From CBIHON01 sp966211965 (GTDB lineage: Bacteria; Pseudomonadota; Gammaproteobacteria; Burkholderiales; Burkholderiaceae_D), in NCBI GenBank assembly GCA_966211965.1, contig CBIHON010000011.1:1-64000 (forward strand): 64,000 nucleotides of DNA, given 5' to 3'. The notes beneath the pieces were generated by a model that was given only the letters and a program-made list of their open reading frames with translations, did no database searches and was not told the DNA's origin. Positions 53,899 through 63,155 of the stretch are shown here, piece after piece (within the stretch, counting starts at the first letter, position 1; each line of letters begins with the position of its first letter). Position numbers and translations under genes: made by a program.

Positions 53899-55205
53899 TG
53901 CTCGCTCACCTCATGCTTGGCACGGCTGAATATCAGCGCGCAGTTTTCGCCACCGAAGCCGAAGGAGTTCGAGAGGACATGATCGAAGGTGGCTCTACGC
54001 GCTTGCATGACGATGTCGAGTCCGTCGGTCGTGGCGTCGCCTTCCTGGAAATTCAAAGTCGGCAGCAGGATCTGCTGCTGCAGCGACAGCACCGACAGCA
54101 CCGCTTCGATCGCACCGCTGGCGGCAAGCGAATGGCCGAGCGCGGACTTGCTCGATGTCACCGGCAGCTTTGCGATCCGATCGCCGAACACGGACTTGAG
54201 CGCGATACTTTCGCAACTGTCGTTCTGTTGCGTCGAGGTGCCGTGCGCATTGACATGGCCGATTGCTTCGGGCGGCAACTGCGCATCTTCCAGTGCGGCG
54301 CGAATGCAGCGTGCATATTGCGAACCGTTCGACGGGCTGGCGGTAATGCGCCAAGCCTCCGCCTGCTTGGCAAAACCGCTCAGCCGAGCGAGAATCGGCG
54401 CGCCTCGCAGCCGCGCATGTTCAAGGGATTCCAATACCAGGAAGGCGCTGCCTTCGCCCATTACAAAGCCGTTGCGGCTTTTGTCGAAGGGGCGGCTCAG
54501 CGTCTCTGGCTGATCGCTGCGCTGCGGACAGAGGGCGCCAAGAACGCCGAATCCGATCATCGGCACGTAGTTGCACATCGCCTCGGTTCCACCGACGAGG
54601 GCGACATCGAGTTCGCCATGCCGGATGTGGCGATAACCATTGCCGACCGCAATGCCGCCGGCGGCGCACGCATCGCCGCAGGTCATCACGACGCGGTCGC
54701 AGCCATACGCATCCGCGAGCGCCAGCGCCGCCATATCCTGGCGCTTATCGAAATAACGGTTGCGATGACGTGCGCTGCTGTGCATGTAGCTGTCCAAATC
54801 AATGCGGTCGGCAGCCGGGTCGTAATGGCTGCCGAGATCAAGCAGGTTCTGTTGCGTGAAGGTGTACTTGTTCGAGGCGACGAACAGGCCGCTCCTGCGG
54901 CAGCCGCGGATGTCGATGCCGCTGGAAGCAAGCGCCTGGCCGGCCGCATGCAGCGCGAGCCGGGCCTGCGGGCCGAGTAGGTGCGAACAGTGCATCGACT
55001 GATCGCTCTCCAGCATCGCCCAAACTTCGTCGTCGATGTAAGCGCAAGCCGGATTCGGTAAACCGCATGCTTCAAGCGCCGCGTGATTGCGGATGGAAGA
55101 CTGGCCGTTGCGCAGGCGGTCGAATAGCTGTCCCGGCGACAGGGCCTGGCTGCAAATTGCTCCGACTCCTGTTACGACGACTTCGCGGCGCGCTGCTTCG
55201 CTCAT
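53895..55205 (-). CDS. Beta-ketoacyl-ACP synthase, catalytically complete 1
   Basis: A 436-residue ketosynthase: TCGDACAAGG with C180, NAHGTSTQQND and KSALGH for the catalytic His residues, SNSFGFGG at the end. It overlaps the ACP gene by 4 bp (ATGA). It starts or extends chains on the cluster ACP. Confidence 0.9.
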   Translation of the reverse strand: MSEAARREVVVTGVGAICSQALSPGQLFDRLRNGQSSIRNHAALEACGLPNPACAYIDDEVWAMLESDQSMHCSHLLGPQARLALHAAGQALASSGIDIRGCRRSGLFVASNKYTFTQQNLLDLGSHYDPAADRIDLDSYMHSSARHRNRYFDKRQDMAALALADAYGCDRVVMTCGDACAAGGIAVGNGYRHIRHGELDVALVGGTEAMCNYVPMIGFGVLGALCPQRSDQPETLSRPFDKSRNGFVMGEGSAFLVLESLEHARLRGAPILARLSGFAKQAEAWRITASPSNGSQYARCIRAALEDAQLPPEAIGHVNAHGTSTQQNDSCESIALKSVFGDRIAKLPVTSSKSALGHSLAASGAIEAVLSVLSLQQQILLPTLNFQEGDATTDGLDIVMQARRATFDHVLSNSFGFGGENCALIFSRAKHEVSEQ

Positions 55206-55768
55206 GCGTCCCGCGCCGTTGCCCGGCGCAGGTATTCGCTTACTCGCAGAGCCAGCACTTCATCGCCGTGGGCGGGGCGCAGGGCGGCATTGCACGCGGC
55301 GCAGATCGGCCTGCCGGCGCTCGATACCGCCGCTTGCTCGTGGCCGCAGTCGGGACAGGAGGCCGGCAAGTGTTCCAGGATTTCATGGCAGATGTTGGCG
55401 ACGTTCTCGACCGCGCTCGCATTGAAAATCTCGTACTCGCCCATTCCCGGACGCAGTTGCCGGTAGCGATAAGGGCTATGCAGAAGCAGGCTGCAGCCTG
55501 CTTCCGTCAAGCCGCCCTTGGGCGTATAGAAGCGATCGGCTTGGCCGCTGATTTTCGCGGCGTGATCGAGCACGCTTTTTGCCGGGAGAGTCAACTTCAA
55601 CGTCTTTTCCAGAATCGCATTGAGTTCTACGAAATCGAGCGATTCGGCGCCGAGGTCGTTGACCATGCTGCTGTCGTCCTGGATCTCCTCGACAGGAATG
55701 CCGAGCACGCGGGCCAAGGTGTCTTTTACGGTCGACAAAATCTGGCTTTTGGAATACGGATTTTGCAT
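55202..55768 (-). CDS. Acyl carrier protein with C-terminal zinc ribbon
   Basis: A 188-residue protein. Residues 1-80 are an ACP with Ser43 in the DLGAESLDFVEL phosphopantetheine motif. A C-terminal extension carries C138-x2-C141 and C156-x2-C159, a zinc-ribbon-like arrangement not found in ordinary ACPs. It is the first gene of the 13-gene operon and has an AAGGAG ribosome binding site. It should carry the growing acyl chain; the zinc ribbon may dock the KS pairs or the release enzyme. Confidence 0.85.
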   Translation of the reverse strand: MQNPYSKSQILSTVKDTLARVLGIPVEEIQDDSSMVNDLGAESLDFVELNAILEKTLKLTLPAKSVLDHAAKISGQADRFYTPKGGLTEAGCSLLLHSPYRYRQLRPGMGEYEIFNASAVENVANICHEILEHLPASCPDCGHEQAAVSSAGRPICAACNAALRPAHGDEVLALRVSEYLRRATARDA

Positions 55769-55797
55769 TGCGACGTCTCCTTTATTTTTTGGAAAAG

Positions 55798-55811
55798 AAA
55801 AGATATCTTTT
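55798..55811. promoter_or_regulatory. Palindrome AAAAGATATCTTTT upstream of the lipid operon
   Basis: A perfect 14-bp palindrome 30 bp upstream of the operon's first start codon, inside a short AT-rich stretch. It may be part of the promoter or operator; low information content limits confidence. Confidence 0.3.
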
Positions 55812-56452
55812 TTTTAACCGTTTTTATGCCGGAAAATCAGCGGGATTTCGAAGGAAGATTCAGACGATGCTCTGGTGCAAATCCGGGCCGAATTTTGTTC
55901 AATCCGGCAGCTTGTAGGCCGCTCATCTTGCAAGCGGAAAAGCAGTTGTACCCAGAGTAGCGGGAGCTCTGGGCCACGATTCGCGATGCGTCGGCCGCTG
56001 TCGAATGCAAGAGACTTTCCAGATAAATCGTGTGAAGGAATTTAAAGATGCGCCCCCTCTGTGCCGATTTTCGTGCGGGTGAGTTTGTGGTTGAAGGAGA
56101 AATATTTTGAGAGGGTTTCAGCTACCGTTTTTTCCCGAATTTTGTATGGGCGGCCGCCTGTCGGCACTCAGCCACGCCTTATTTAGCGTTCGTTGAGGGG
56201 GAGTTGCGCGCTCTCTCTTTGCGCATTGCATTGATTGATTTTTCTCAAGGAGCGTGCCGTCCTGCGGTCCATACTTGCATTCAATCCGCAGCAGCGAAGC
56301 GGAAGCGGGAGGAGACCCGGAGAGCGGAAATGAGTCGCATCCTACGCTCATGTCGAGTCACTGATCGAGCCATCGAACAAGGGGTATGTGCCGGATTGCA
56401 TTGAGGCAACCAGGCTTGGCGTGAAATCCGGCAAGACTAGGAGAAAGCTGCC
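55812..56452. other. Long divergent intergenic region
   Basis: About 640 bp between the lipid operon and the protease gene, transcribed away from each other. No convincing gene is seen (short ORFs only). It presumably holds both promoters and leader sequences; an AGGAGAAAG ribosome binding site for the protease lies at its right end. Confidence 0.4.
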
Positions 56453-58897
56453 ATGGACAATTTTTACTGGTATGAAGGCAAGAACATTCCGCTTCACCCT
56501 TCGCCGGTGCTTCGCGCCGTTCGAATGGCCGGCACCCCATCCCCGGACACACGAAAGCAGGCCGCTGCAGCCGTAGGCGCCCATACTCCGCAATCGATGG
56601 GAATCGATCTGGGCAATGGGATCATTCTCTATGAAACCAATCCGCATGCGCCGGGCGCCGCCGCTCCCATGCCTGCAGGAAGCACTCAACTGCCGGTATT
56701 CTCGGCACCCGATAGCACGCCGATGATCCTCAACGAGGAATTCAACGTCCAGTTCAAGCCGGAAGTCACCCGCGACAAGATCAATCAGTTCAATGCGCAG
56801 AACAAGGTGGTGATCGTCAACGAATCGCCGTGGGAGCGCAATGGCTTCACCTTGGCCGTGCAGAACGAGGCGGGGGTGGATGCGTTGACGATGGCCAACC
56901 GTTATCACGACAGCGGACTTACGGTTTACTCGCAGCCCAACTTTGTCCGCCTGATGACGCCGCCATTCGTCCCGAACGATGCCTTGTTCCCGCAACAGTG
57001 GGCGCTGCGCAATACCGGCCAGGGCGGCGGCATTGCGGGTCAGGATATCCACGCCGTCAACGCGTGGGATATCGGCCGCGGCACCAACGTCACGATTGCC
57101 ATCATCGATGAGGGCGTCGACTACGCGCATCCGGACCTCAGCACGCCAGGCAAACTGGTTACCGGCTACGATGCGGTGCGCCGCATCAACGACCCCGCGC
57201 CCAACAGCGGCGATGCGCATGGAACCGCCTGCGGGGGCATCGCCGCCGCCTCGGCGGACAACGGCGTCGGCGTCAGCGGCGTGGCACCGAACTGCCGCCT
57301 GATGGGGATACGCATTGCTTACGGCGTAGTGCAAGGAGGCCGTCGAGTCTGGGTGACGGATGATGCCAAGATTGCAGATGGCATCAACACCGCTGTCGCC
57401 CGTGGCGCTGACGTGCTGAGCAATAGCTGGGGCGGCGGCACGCCCTCATCGACCATCACGAATGCCATCCGCAATGCCAAGACCGTAGGACGCGGCGGAC
57501 GGGGATGCGTAGTCTGCTTTGCCGCAGGCAATGACAACGGACCGGTTTCCTATCCGGGTACGCTGCAGGAAGTCATCACTGTTGCCGCCTGCAATGAATG
57601 GGGTGAGAGGAAGAGTCCGACCAGCCGCGACGGTGAAAGCTGGTGGGGCAGCAATTTCGGCCCGGAGGTCGACGTCAGCGCGCCTGGGGTTCACATCACG
57701 ACGACCGATATTCACGGCGCTGCCGGCTACAACGCGAGCGGTGATTATGTGACGACGTTCAACGGAACCTCGGCCGCCACGCCGCATGTCGCCGGCGTGG
57801 CGGCACTATGCCTGTCGATCAACTCCGCTCTGACCGCGGTGGAGGTCGAAGCGATCCTGCGCGCATCGACAGATGACCTGAGCGAACAGGGATACGACAT
57901 CTACACCGGCTTTGGCCGCATCAATGCATTCAAGGCAGTCCAGGCGGCGCAATTGCGGTGGGATTCGCCGCGCCTGATTCCCGGCTGGTTCGGCGCGGAA
58001 GATCAGGAGGGTGACATCGCAGCCGCAGATATCTCGCGCAACGGCCGGGTCGACCTGCTCGTGTTTCATATCGATAATCCCGGTGGAGAAAACCACGGTT
58101 ATTACCGCATCGGCTGGAATCTGGACAATTCCGGGGTAGCGCAATCCTGGTCGCCGGTCAAGGCGGTGCCCGGATGGTTTGGTGCCGAAGACCAAGGGGC
58201 CGGCGTGGCGTTGGGAGATATCAACAAGGACGGCAGATTGGACCTAGTGGTTTTTCATGTAGATAACCCCGGTGGCGAAAACCACGGCTACTATCGGATT
58301 GGCTGGAGCCTGGACGCCAATGGCGATCCAACCGGCGGCTGGTCTCCGGTCAAGGCCGTGCCGGGATGGTTCGGCGCCGAAGACCAGGGCGCCGGCATTG
58401 CGCTTGCAGACCTCAATGGAAACGGCTCGCAGGACCTCGTCGTCTACCATATCGATAATCCCGGCGGCGAAAACCACGGCTATTACCGCATCGGCTGGAA
58501 CCTCGACGCCAATGGCGACGCCACCGGGGGCTGGTCGCCGGTCAAAGCCATTCCCGGCTGGTTCGGTTCCGAAGATCAAGGCGGCGGAATCGCGATTGCC
58601 GACCTGAACGGCAACGGCCGTCCCGACCTGATCGTTTTTCACATCGATAATCCAAGCGGGGACAATCGCGGCTATTACCGCATCGGCCGCGACCTCAATG
58701 CAGCAGGAGACGTGACCGGCGGCTGGACCGAAGTGCGGCCGATCCCCGGCTGGTTCGGCTGGGAAAATCAGGGCGGCGGCGTCGCGGTTGCCGACATCGA
58801 CGGCAATGGGCGGAAGGATTTGATCATCTACCATATCGACAATCCTGGCGGCGAGAACCACGGGTATTACAGGATCGGCTGGAACCTGCAGGTGTAA
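56453..58897 (+). CDS. Subtilisin-like (S8) protease with five C-terminal FG-GAP/VCBS-like repeats
   Basis: An 814-residue protein. A prodomain-like region (about residues 95-175) precedes an S8 catalytic domain with D219 (AIIDEGVDYAHPDL), H256 (GDAHGTACGG) and S440 (NGTSAATPHVAG). Residues about 510-814 hold five repeats of 63-64 residues (period 189-192 bp), each of the form PGWFGAEDQ ... DLNGNGRxDL ... HIDNPGGENHGYYRIG. No Sec signal peptide is visible at the N-terminus (MDNFYWYEGKN), so export may be by another route. The Asp/Gly-rich repeats may bind calcium. Confidence 0.9.
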   Translation: MDNFYWYEGKNIPLHPSPVLRAVRMAGTPSPDTRKQAAAAVGAHTPQSMGIDLGNGIILYETNPHAPGAAAPMPAGSTQLPVFSAPDSTPMILNEEFNVQFKPEVTRDKINQFNAQNKVVIVNESPWERNGFTLAVQNEAGVDALTMANRYHDSGLTVYSQPNFVRLMTPPFVPNDALFPQQWALRNTGQGGGIAGQDIHAVNAWDIGRGTNVTIAIIDEGVDYAHPDLSTPGKLVTGYDAVRRINDPAPNSGDAHGTACGGIAAASADNGVGVSGVAPNCRLMGIRIAYGVVQGGRRVWVTDDAKIADGINTAVARGADVLSNSWGGGTPSSTITNAIRNAKTVGRGGRGCVVCFAAGNDNGPVSYPGTLQEVITVAACNEWGERKSPTSRDGESWWGSNFGPEVDVSAPGVHITTTDIHGAAGYNASGDYVTTFNGTSAATPHVAGVAALCLSINSALTAVEVEAILRASTDDLSEQGYDIYTGFGRINAFKAVQAAQLRWDSPRLIPGWFGAEDQEGDIAAADISRNGRVDLLVFHIDNPGGENHGYYRIGWNLDNSGVAQSWSPVKAVPGWFGAEDQGAGVALGDINKDGRLDLVVFHVDNPGGENHGYYRIGWSLDANGDPTGGWSPVKAVPGWFGAEDQGAGIALADLNGNGSQDLVVYHIDNPGGENHGYYRIGWNLDANGDATGGWSPVKAIPGWFGSEDQGGGIAIADLNGNGRPDLIVFHIDNPSGDNRGYYRIGRDLNAAGDVTGGWTEVRPIPGWFGWENQGGGVAVADIDGNGRKDLIIYHIDNPGGENHGYYRIGWNLQV
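57980..58897 (+). repeat. Five tandem coding repeats in the S8 protease
   Basis: Repeat units start near 57980, 58169, 58361, 58553 and 58745, giving periods of 189, 192, 192 and 192 bp. DNA identity between units is high, for example in the segment encoding DNPGGENHGYYRIGW, indicating recent or homogenised duplication. Confidence 0.85.
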
Positions 58898-59405
58898 TGC
58901 TGCTGCATTGCAGGATGAAGCAACCCATCAGGATCGACCGTACACGTGATCGTGGTGGGTTGCACCTGTCCTGCGATAATCACGAAAAATATTGCTGCCG
59001 GCTGCGACGTATTTCAGGGATCACTGGTGGCGGTGATACGGGCTTCGGCTTCGCGCCGTACATCCAGCACGTCGGCGCGCATCGATGAGAGATGGCTTTA
59101 CGTCGCCGGCATCAAGGACGTGTTCGCCCCCTGGAAAAGGCGATAGTAAACCCGCTTTTATCCTCGTTTAAAGCCGTTATGCAAGCCATGGATTGTTAAC
59201 GAGTTTTGATGCGTTAACCCTGCTTTTCCTGGCCAGCGCTACCGCTCGCGCTCCATGCTCGTTCGTCCACACTGCTCTATCTCCGCACAATCCTGCAACA
59301 GCCGATTGGGCTTGTCAGACTTCAATAAAATCTCGTTTTCAAACAGGCTCTAGAAAAATCGAAGCCAACAGACATTTCAGTAATCGAACAGATATCATAT
59401 GTTCA
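58898..59405. other. Intergenic region after the protease
   Basis: About 500 bp between the convergent protease and nhaA genes. Inverted GCAACCCA (58920-58927) and TGGGTTGC (58956-58963) could form a weak terminator. No credible gene was found. Confidence 0.35.
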
Positions 59406-60611
59406 TCACCTTGATTCGAAATCCATCGTATCTCGGTTGCCGTTTTGCGCAGTTGGCTTGCCAAATATCTTCAACCAGAAAAATCCGATGCTTCCAGCTG
59501 CGAGCGATGCCGATAGAATCGCCATCTTCGAAGCATTGATCACATCTCCATTTTCGGCGAACGCAAGGTTGGTGATGAAGATCGACATCGTAAAGCCGAT
59601 ACCACCCAATAATCCGGCGCCGAAAACGTGCTTCCAGTTCAGATTGAGCGGCAGACGGCAGATGCCAATCGCCACGGCAATGCAAGTCAGCAATGCGATG
59701 CCCAATGGTTTGCCGACCACAAGCCCAGCCATGATGCCCAGACTATTGCTACTGGCGAATTCCTGTGCCCAACCGGAACTGATGACGATACCGGTATTGG
59801 CCAACGCAAAAATCGGCAAAATCAGAAAGGCGACGGGCTTATGAAGAATATGCTCCAGCTTGTGCGAGGGAGATGTTTCATCATCTTGCTTAGCAGAGTA
59901 AGGAATGGCAAATGCCAGCAATACGCCAGCGATCGTGGCATGTACCCCCGACTTCAGCATTAGGTACCACATGGCTACTCCGCCAGCAAGGTAAGGCAGC
60001 AATGCCATGACACGTAAAATACGGTTCATCGCGACCATCGCAGCGAATACGGCAAGCGCTCCGAACAAATAGATGATTGTCAGCTCAGTGGTATAGAAAA
60101 CCGCAATGATAATGATGGCTCCCAAGTCATCCATGACAGCCAAAGCTGCCAGGAATACCTTGAGGGAAGCCGGTACACGATTGCCGAGAAGCGCCAGCAC
60201 GCCGAGTGCAAAAGCGATGTCTGTGGCCATCGGAATGCCCATGCCTGCTTGAGTCGGCGTTCCAGCATTCAAACTGAAATGAATGAGCGCTGGTACGGCA
60301 ATTCCGCCAGCAGCGGCAAACATGGGAAGTAAGGCGTTCTTGAGACTCGACAGTTCGCCGCTGTACAGCTCACGTTCCAGCTCAAGGCCAATCAACAGGA
60401 AGAATATCGCCATCAAGGCATCGTTGACCCAGTGCTCGATGCTGAGTCCACCGAGATTCATGTGCCAGAAGTGCAGGTAGGCTCCTCCTGCCGGTGAGTT
60501 CGCAATCCCTAGTGAAAGGATGGTGGAGAGAATGAGAAGAATGCCGCCCGACTTCTCAGTATCGAAGAACCGCTTGAAAGTGGCCGAAAGGGGGAGCTGA
60601 ATGGTCGCCAT
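59406..60611 (-). CDS. nhaA: NhaA Na+/H+ antiporter
   Basis: A 401-residue inner membrane antiporter of the NhaA family: FFLLIGLELERELYSGEL, MGIPMATDIAFALGVLALLG and the AALAVMDDLGAIIIIA motif with the paired Asp residues of the ion-binding site. Length and segment order fit NhaA. It handles sodium and pH homeostasis. Confidence 0.95.
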   Translation of the reverse strand: MATIQLPLSATFKRFFDTEKSGGILLILSTILSLGIANSPAGGAYLHFWHMNLGGLSIEHWVNDALMAIFFLLIGLELERELYSGELSSLKNALLPMFAAAGGIAVPALIHFSLNAGTPTQAGMGIPMATDIAFALGVLALLGNRVPASLKVFLAALAVMDDLGAIIIIAVFYTTELTIIYLFGALAVFAAMVAMNRILRVMALLPYLAGGVAMWYLMLKSGVHATIAGVLLAFAIPYSAKQDDETSPSHKLEHILHKPVAFLILPIFALANTGIVISSGWAQEFASSNSLGIMAGLVVGKPLGIALLTCIAVAIGICRLPLNLNWKHVFGAGLLGGIGFTMSIFITNLAFAENGDVINASKMAILSASLAAGSIGFFWLKIFGKPTAQNGNRDTMDFESR

Positions 60612-60953
60612 AGTCTTTTCGAATAGAAAAACCGCGTGGCGGCCCGACCAACGCTAAAGCCTGTTCACTTAACTTGTAAACACCCTGGCAAATTATATCG
60701 CGTTTCCGATTGACGTTTTGCAAAATCCGCACAGTGCGCCATGATGAAGTTAAGTCTAATTGGACATCAAACGCTTTTCTCTCGACGCACTTACGAATCA
60801 TTATTTTGTCGCACGGACATTTGCAGTCTGCCGTTTCACGTAGGCTGAACCAGCCGATGTACAAATGGGTAGTTGTTTCATCAAGGGCACTTTTACCTGA
60901 TCAACTAATCAATATGATAAGACGCTCGGATAAACACCTGCTTCAAATTAAAC
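60612..60953. other. Divergent intergenic region between nhaA and DUF1622 gene
   Basis: About 340 bp, AT-richer than the flanking genes. It should hold the two divergent promoters; no individual site or gene stands out. Confidence 0.35.
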
Positions 60954-61301
60954 ATGTTTGAACAAATCGAAGCCCAGGTAAGATCTGGCGTGGAGTGGTT
61001 GAGACTCCTGGTAGAGGCGTTAGGCGCCGCAATTATTGCCGTTGGCGTTGTTATTGCCGTCGTTGGTCTCATCCGCCATGCCCTTGCTGCGCGAGGCACA
61101 AGCTTCACACCGATACGCCTGGCATTTGCCCGGTATCTGACCCTCGCTTTGGAGCTTCAATTAGCAGCCGATATTCTCTCAACGTCGGTTGCCCCGACAT
61201 GGGATCGAGTCGGCAAACTGGCTGCGATTGCCGTGATCCGTACGGCGCTCAACTACTTTCTCAGCAAAGAAATCAAGGAGGAGAGAAAAAACGAAGAATA
61301 G
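60954..61301 (+). CDS. DUF1622 family membrane protein
   Basis: A 115-residue protein with two or three hydrophobic helices (LLVEALGAAIIAVGVVIAVVGLI; LALELQLAADILSTSVAP; LAAIAVIRTALNYFLSKEI). The LELQLAADI segment matches DUF1622. Function unknown. Followed after 37 bp by an HPP-like gene in the same direction. Confidence 0.75.
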   Translation: MFEQIEAQVRSGVEWLRLLVEALGAAIIAVGVVIAVVGLIRHALAARGTSFTPIRLAFARYLTLALELQLAADILSTSVAPTWDRVGKLAAIAVIRTALNYFLSKEIKEERKNEE

Positions 61302-61338
61302 CCCTCTGTGATCACCATCCAAGTCCCAAAGGAGCCTC

Positions 61339-61698
61339 ATGAAAGGCATACCACTTCGCCGTAGGCGCGGCGTCAAGCAAGAATTTTTGCTCGCTTTGAT
61401 GCCGACCATGACCGTCCTGACTGTACTTGCACTGGTAGAGATTCTGAACAATCAGCGCCTGCTGTTTGCCTCGCTGGCTTCCAGCGCCTTTCTTATCTAT
61501 CTCGATCCAGGACATGCCGTCAACAAGGTGCGAACATTGGTCACTGCAAAAATGGGTGCGGCATTGCTCGGGTTGTTGGCATTTACGCTTGTCGGGCCTG
61601 GCTACCTCTCTGCCGGCGTTGACATGGTGCTGGCGATTGTTTCGATGATTTTGCTAGACACCATGCCAAGCGTTGGGCAAACCGAGAGACATTTGTGA
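61339..61698 (+). CDS. HPP-like membrane protein, apparently truncated
   Basis: A 119-residue protein with three or four hydrophobic segments (LLFASLASSAFLIYLDPGHAV; MGAALLGLLAFTLVGPGYL). It resembles the HPP family but ends (LLDTMPSVGQTERHL) just where the family usually continues with an HPPA motif, so the 3' end is probably lost. The MITE-like repeat and disordered sequence follow. Family assignment is tentative. Confidence 0.5.
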   Translation: MKGIPLRRRRGVKQEFLLALMPTMTVLTVLALVEILNNQRLLFASLASSAFLIYLDPGHAVNKVRTLVTAKMGAALLGLLAFTLVGPGYLSAGVDMVLAIVSMILLDTMPSVGQTERHL

Positions 61699-61817
61699 AC
61701 GATTATCACATCAACCCCGTTCCCTACGTACGGTACGCGTCCGATACGGCTCCCGGATTTTCCGCATGACCTTGGTGCCCATTACATGGCACAGTCAAGC
61801 TATGCCAAGAACTGGTT

Positions 61818-61943
61818 CTAGAGCAGTTTCATCCTGACCGTACACGGCCAATCTTGCGCCTGCGATGCTCACCGTACCATTCGTACGGTTGCGCTTCTCG
61901 GCTCAACCTTGGCTCCTGTACAGTCAGGCTGAAACTGCTCTAG
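61818..61943. mobile_element. 126-bp MITE-like element with inverted termini
   Basis: The two ends form a 27-bp inverted repeat beginning CTAGAGCAGTTTCA, with two mismatches (positions 15 and 22). There is no coding capacity; an inner dyad ACCGTAC-cattc-GTACGGT lies at 61871-61889. A size near 125 bp with matched ends is typical of a non-autonomous transposable repeat. No clear target duplication beyond the CTAG ends was seen. Confidence 0.6.
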
Positions 61944-62041
61944 GTAGGACGCGGCAACGCCAACGTCATGCAGCTCTCCCGGGAACGTATGGCGTAGCAC
62001 TGAAACCTTCCATCGACGCCCTTGGTCAGCGTAGCTTTAAT

Positions 62042-62980
62042 TCAGACAAGTTTGCGCGGAGGATTAAACGGCGAATCTCGATTTTCCATCAAAAAATCAA
62101 CAAACGCGCGCACCCGCGTCGCCAAGTGTCGCCCATGTGGATAGAGCAGCGTAAACGGGCGCGAGCGGCCGCCAAATGCCGGCAGCAATTCGATCAGTGA
62201 TCCCGTGCGCAAACCCGCGTCGACGAAGTGGCGATAGGTTTGGAATAGGCCGGCGCCATGGCGCGCCAGGGTGACGCCTGCCAACAGGTCTTCCGAGCAG
62301 GAATAGCCGCCGATGGTCTGGAGTTCGATGTCCTTTCCGTTTTGGCGGAATAGCCAAGGGATCGGCCTGCCGCTGCTGGGGAGTTCGAACTGGATGCAGT
62401 CGTGGCGCTTGAGGTCGTCCAGCGAGACAGGGGTTCCTGCACGCGCGAGGTAGGCGGGGGCGGCGATCACGACCAGTTCTGCATCTTCCAGCTTGCGGGC
62501 GACCAGGCTTGAGTCGGCCGGGGCCCTGCCTCGGATCGCCAAGTCATATCCCTCACTCGCAAAGTCGATATTACGGTTGCTTAAGTGAACTTCAAAATGC
62601 ACTTCGGGATAGCGCGCGCGGAAGGCCGGCAAGAGCGGCATTACCCTGAAGTGGCCGTATGGAGTCGGCATGCTGATCCGGATCAGTCCTGCTGGCGCGG
62701 ATTGGCGGCCGCTGACTTCCCGCTCGGCTTCCATGAGTTGCGTCAGCGCTTGACGCGACTGTTCAAAATAAGCCTTTCCGCCATCTGTCAGGCGAATGCT
62801 TCGGGTAGTGCGCACGAAGAGGCGCACGCCCAATCTCTCTTCCAGCCTCGATACGGATCGGCTCACTGCGGCCGGCGTCACGCCTGCTGCATTGGCTGCT
62901 GCGGTAAAGCTGCTCAATTCGGCTGCAAGACAAAAAAGCTCGATGCTGCCTAGCAAAATATCGTCGAATTGCCTGTTCAT
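62042..62980 (-). CDS. LysR-family transcriptional regulator
   Basis: A 312-residue LTTR. N-terminal winged helix (FCLAAELSSFTAAANAAGVTPAAVSRSVSRLEERLG) and a substrate-binding domain (PEVHFEVHLSNRNIDFASEGYDLAIRGRAPADSSLVARKL) of the CrgA/AaeR-like group. It is divergent from the SDR gene at 63156, the most likely target. Confidence 0.9.
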   Translation of the reverse strand: MNRQFDDILLGSIELFCLAAELSSFTAAANAAGVTPAAVSRSVSRLEERLGVRLFVRTTRSIRLTDGGKAYFEQSRQALTQLMEAEREVSGRQSAPAGLIRISMPTPYGHFRVMPLLPAFRARYPEVHFEVHLSNRNIDFASEGYDLAIRGRAPADSSLVARKLEDAELVVIAAPAYLARAGTPVSLDDLKRHDCIQFELPSSGRPIPWLFRQNGKDIELQTIGGYSCSEDLLAGVTLARHGAGLFQTYRHFVDAGLRTGSLIELLPAFGGRSRPFTLLYPHGRHLATRVRAFVDFLMENRDSPFNPPRKLV

Positions 62981-63155
62981 GGTTCCTGATATTGATTACA
63001 TGATGTATCTGGTGATTTGCGGAAGCCAATGTTTATTTGCGCAAAGCACATAAGTATAGTGGATCACACCGAGGCAAAACCTCGCGTTTCGAATTTTGAA
63101 AGCAGGGCCGAGTGCGCCAGTAAAAAACATTCACATCATTGAAAGGAACGAGAAT

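Noticed and set aside
53898..54980. 360-codon plus-strand ORF opposite the ketosynthase
   Set aside because: Antisense shadow; the minus strand has an intact KS with all catalytic motifs.
57980..58897. Regular tandem repeats, considered as a CRISPR-like array
   Set aside because: Period is 63-64 codons and lies in frame within a protease; there are no short repeats with unique spacers or cas genes.
58946..59146. Short plus-strand ORF after the protease
   Set aside because: No ribosome binding site, no family, unlike neighbouring coding composition.
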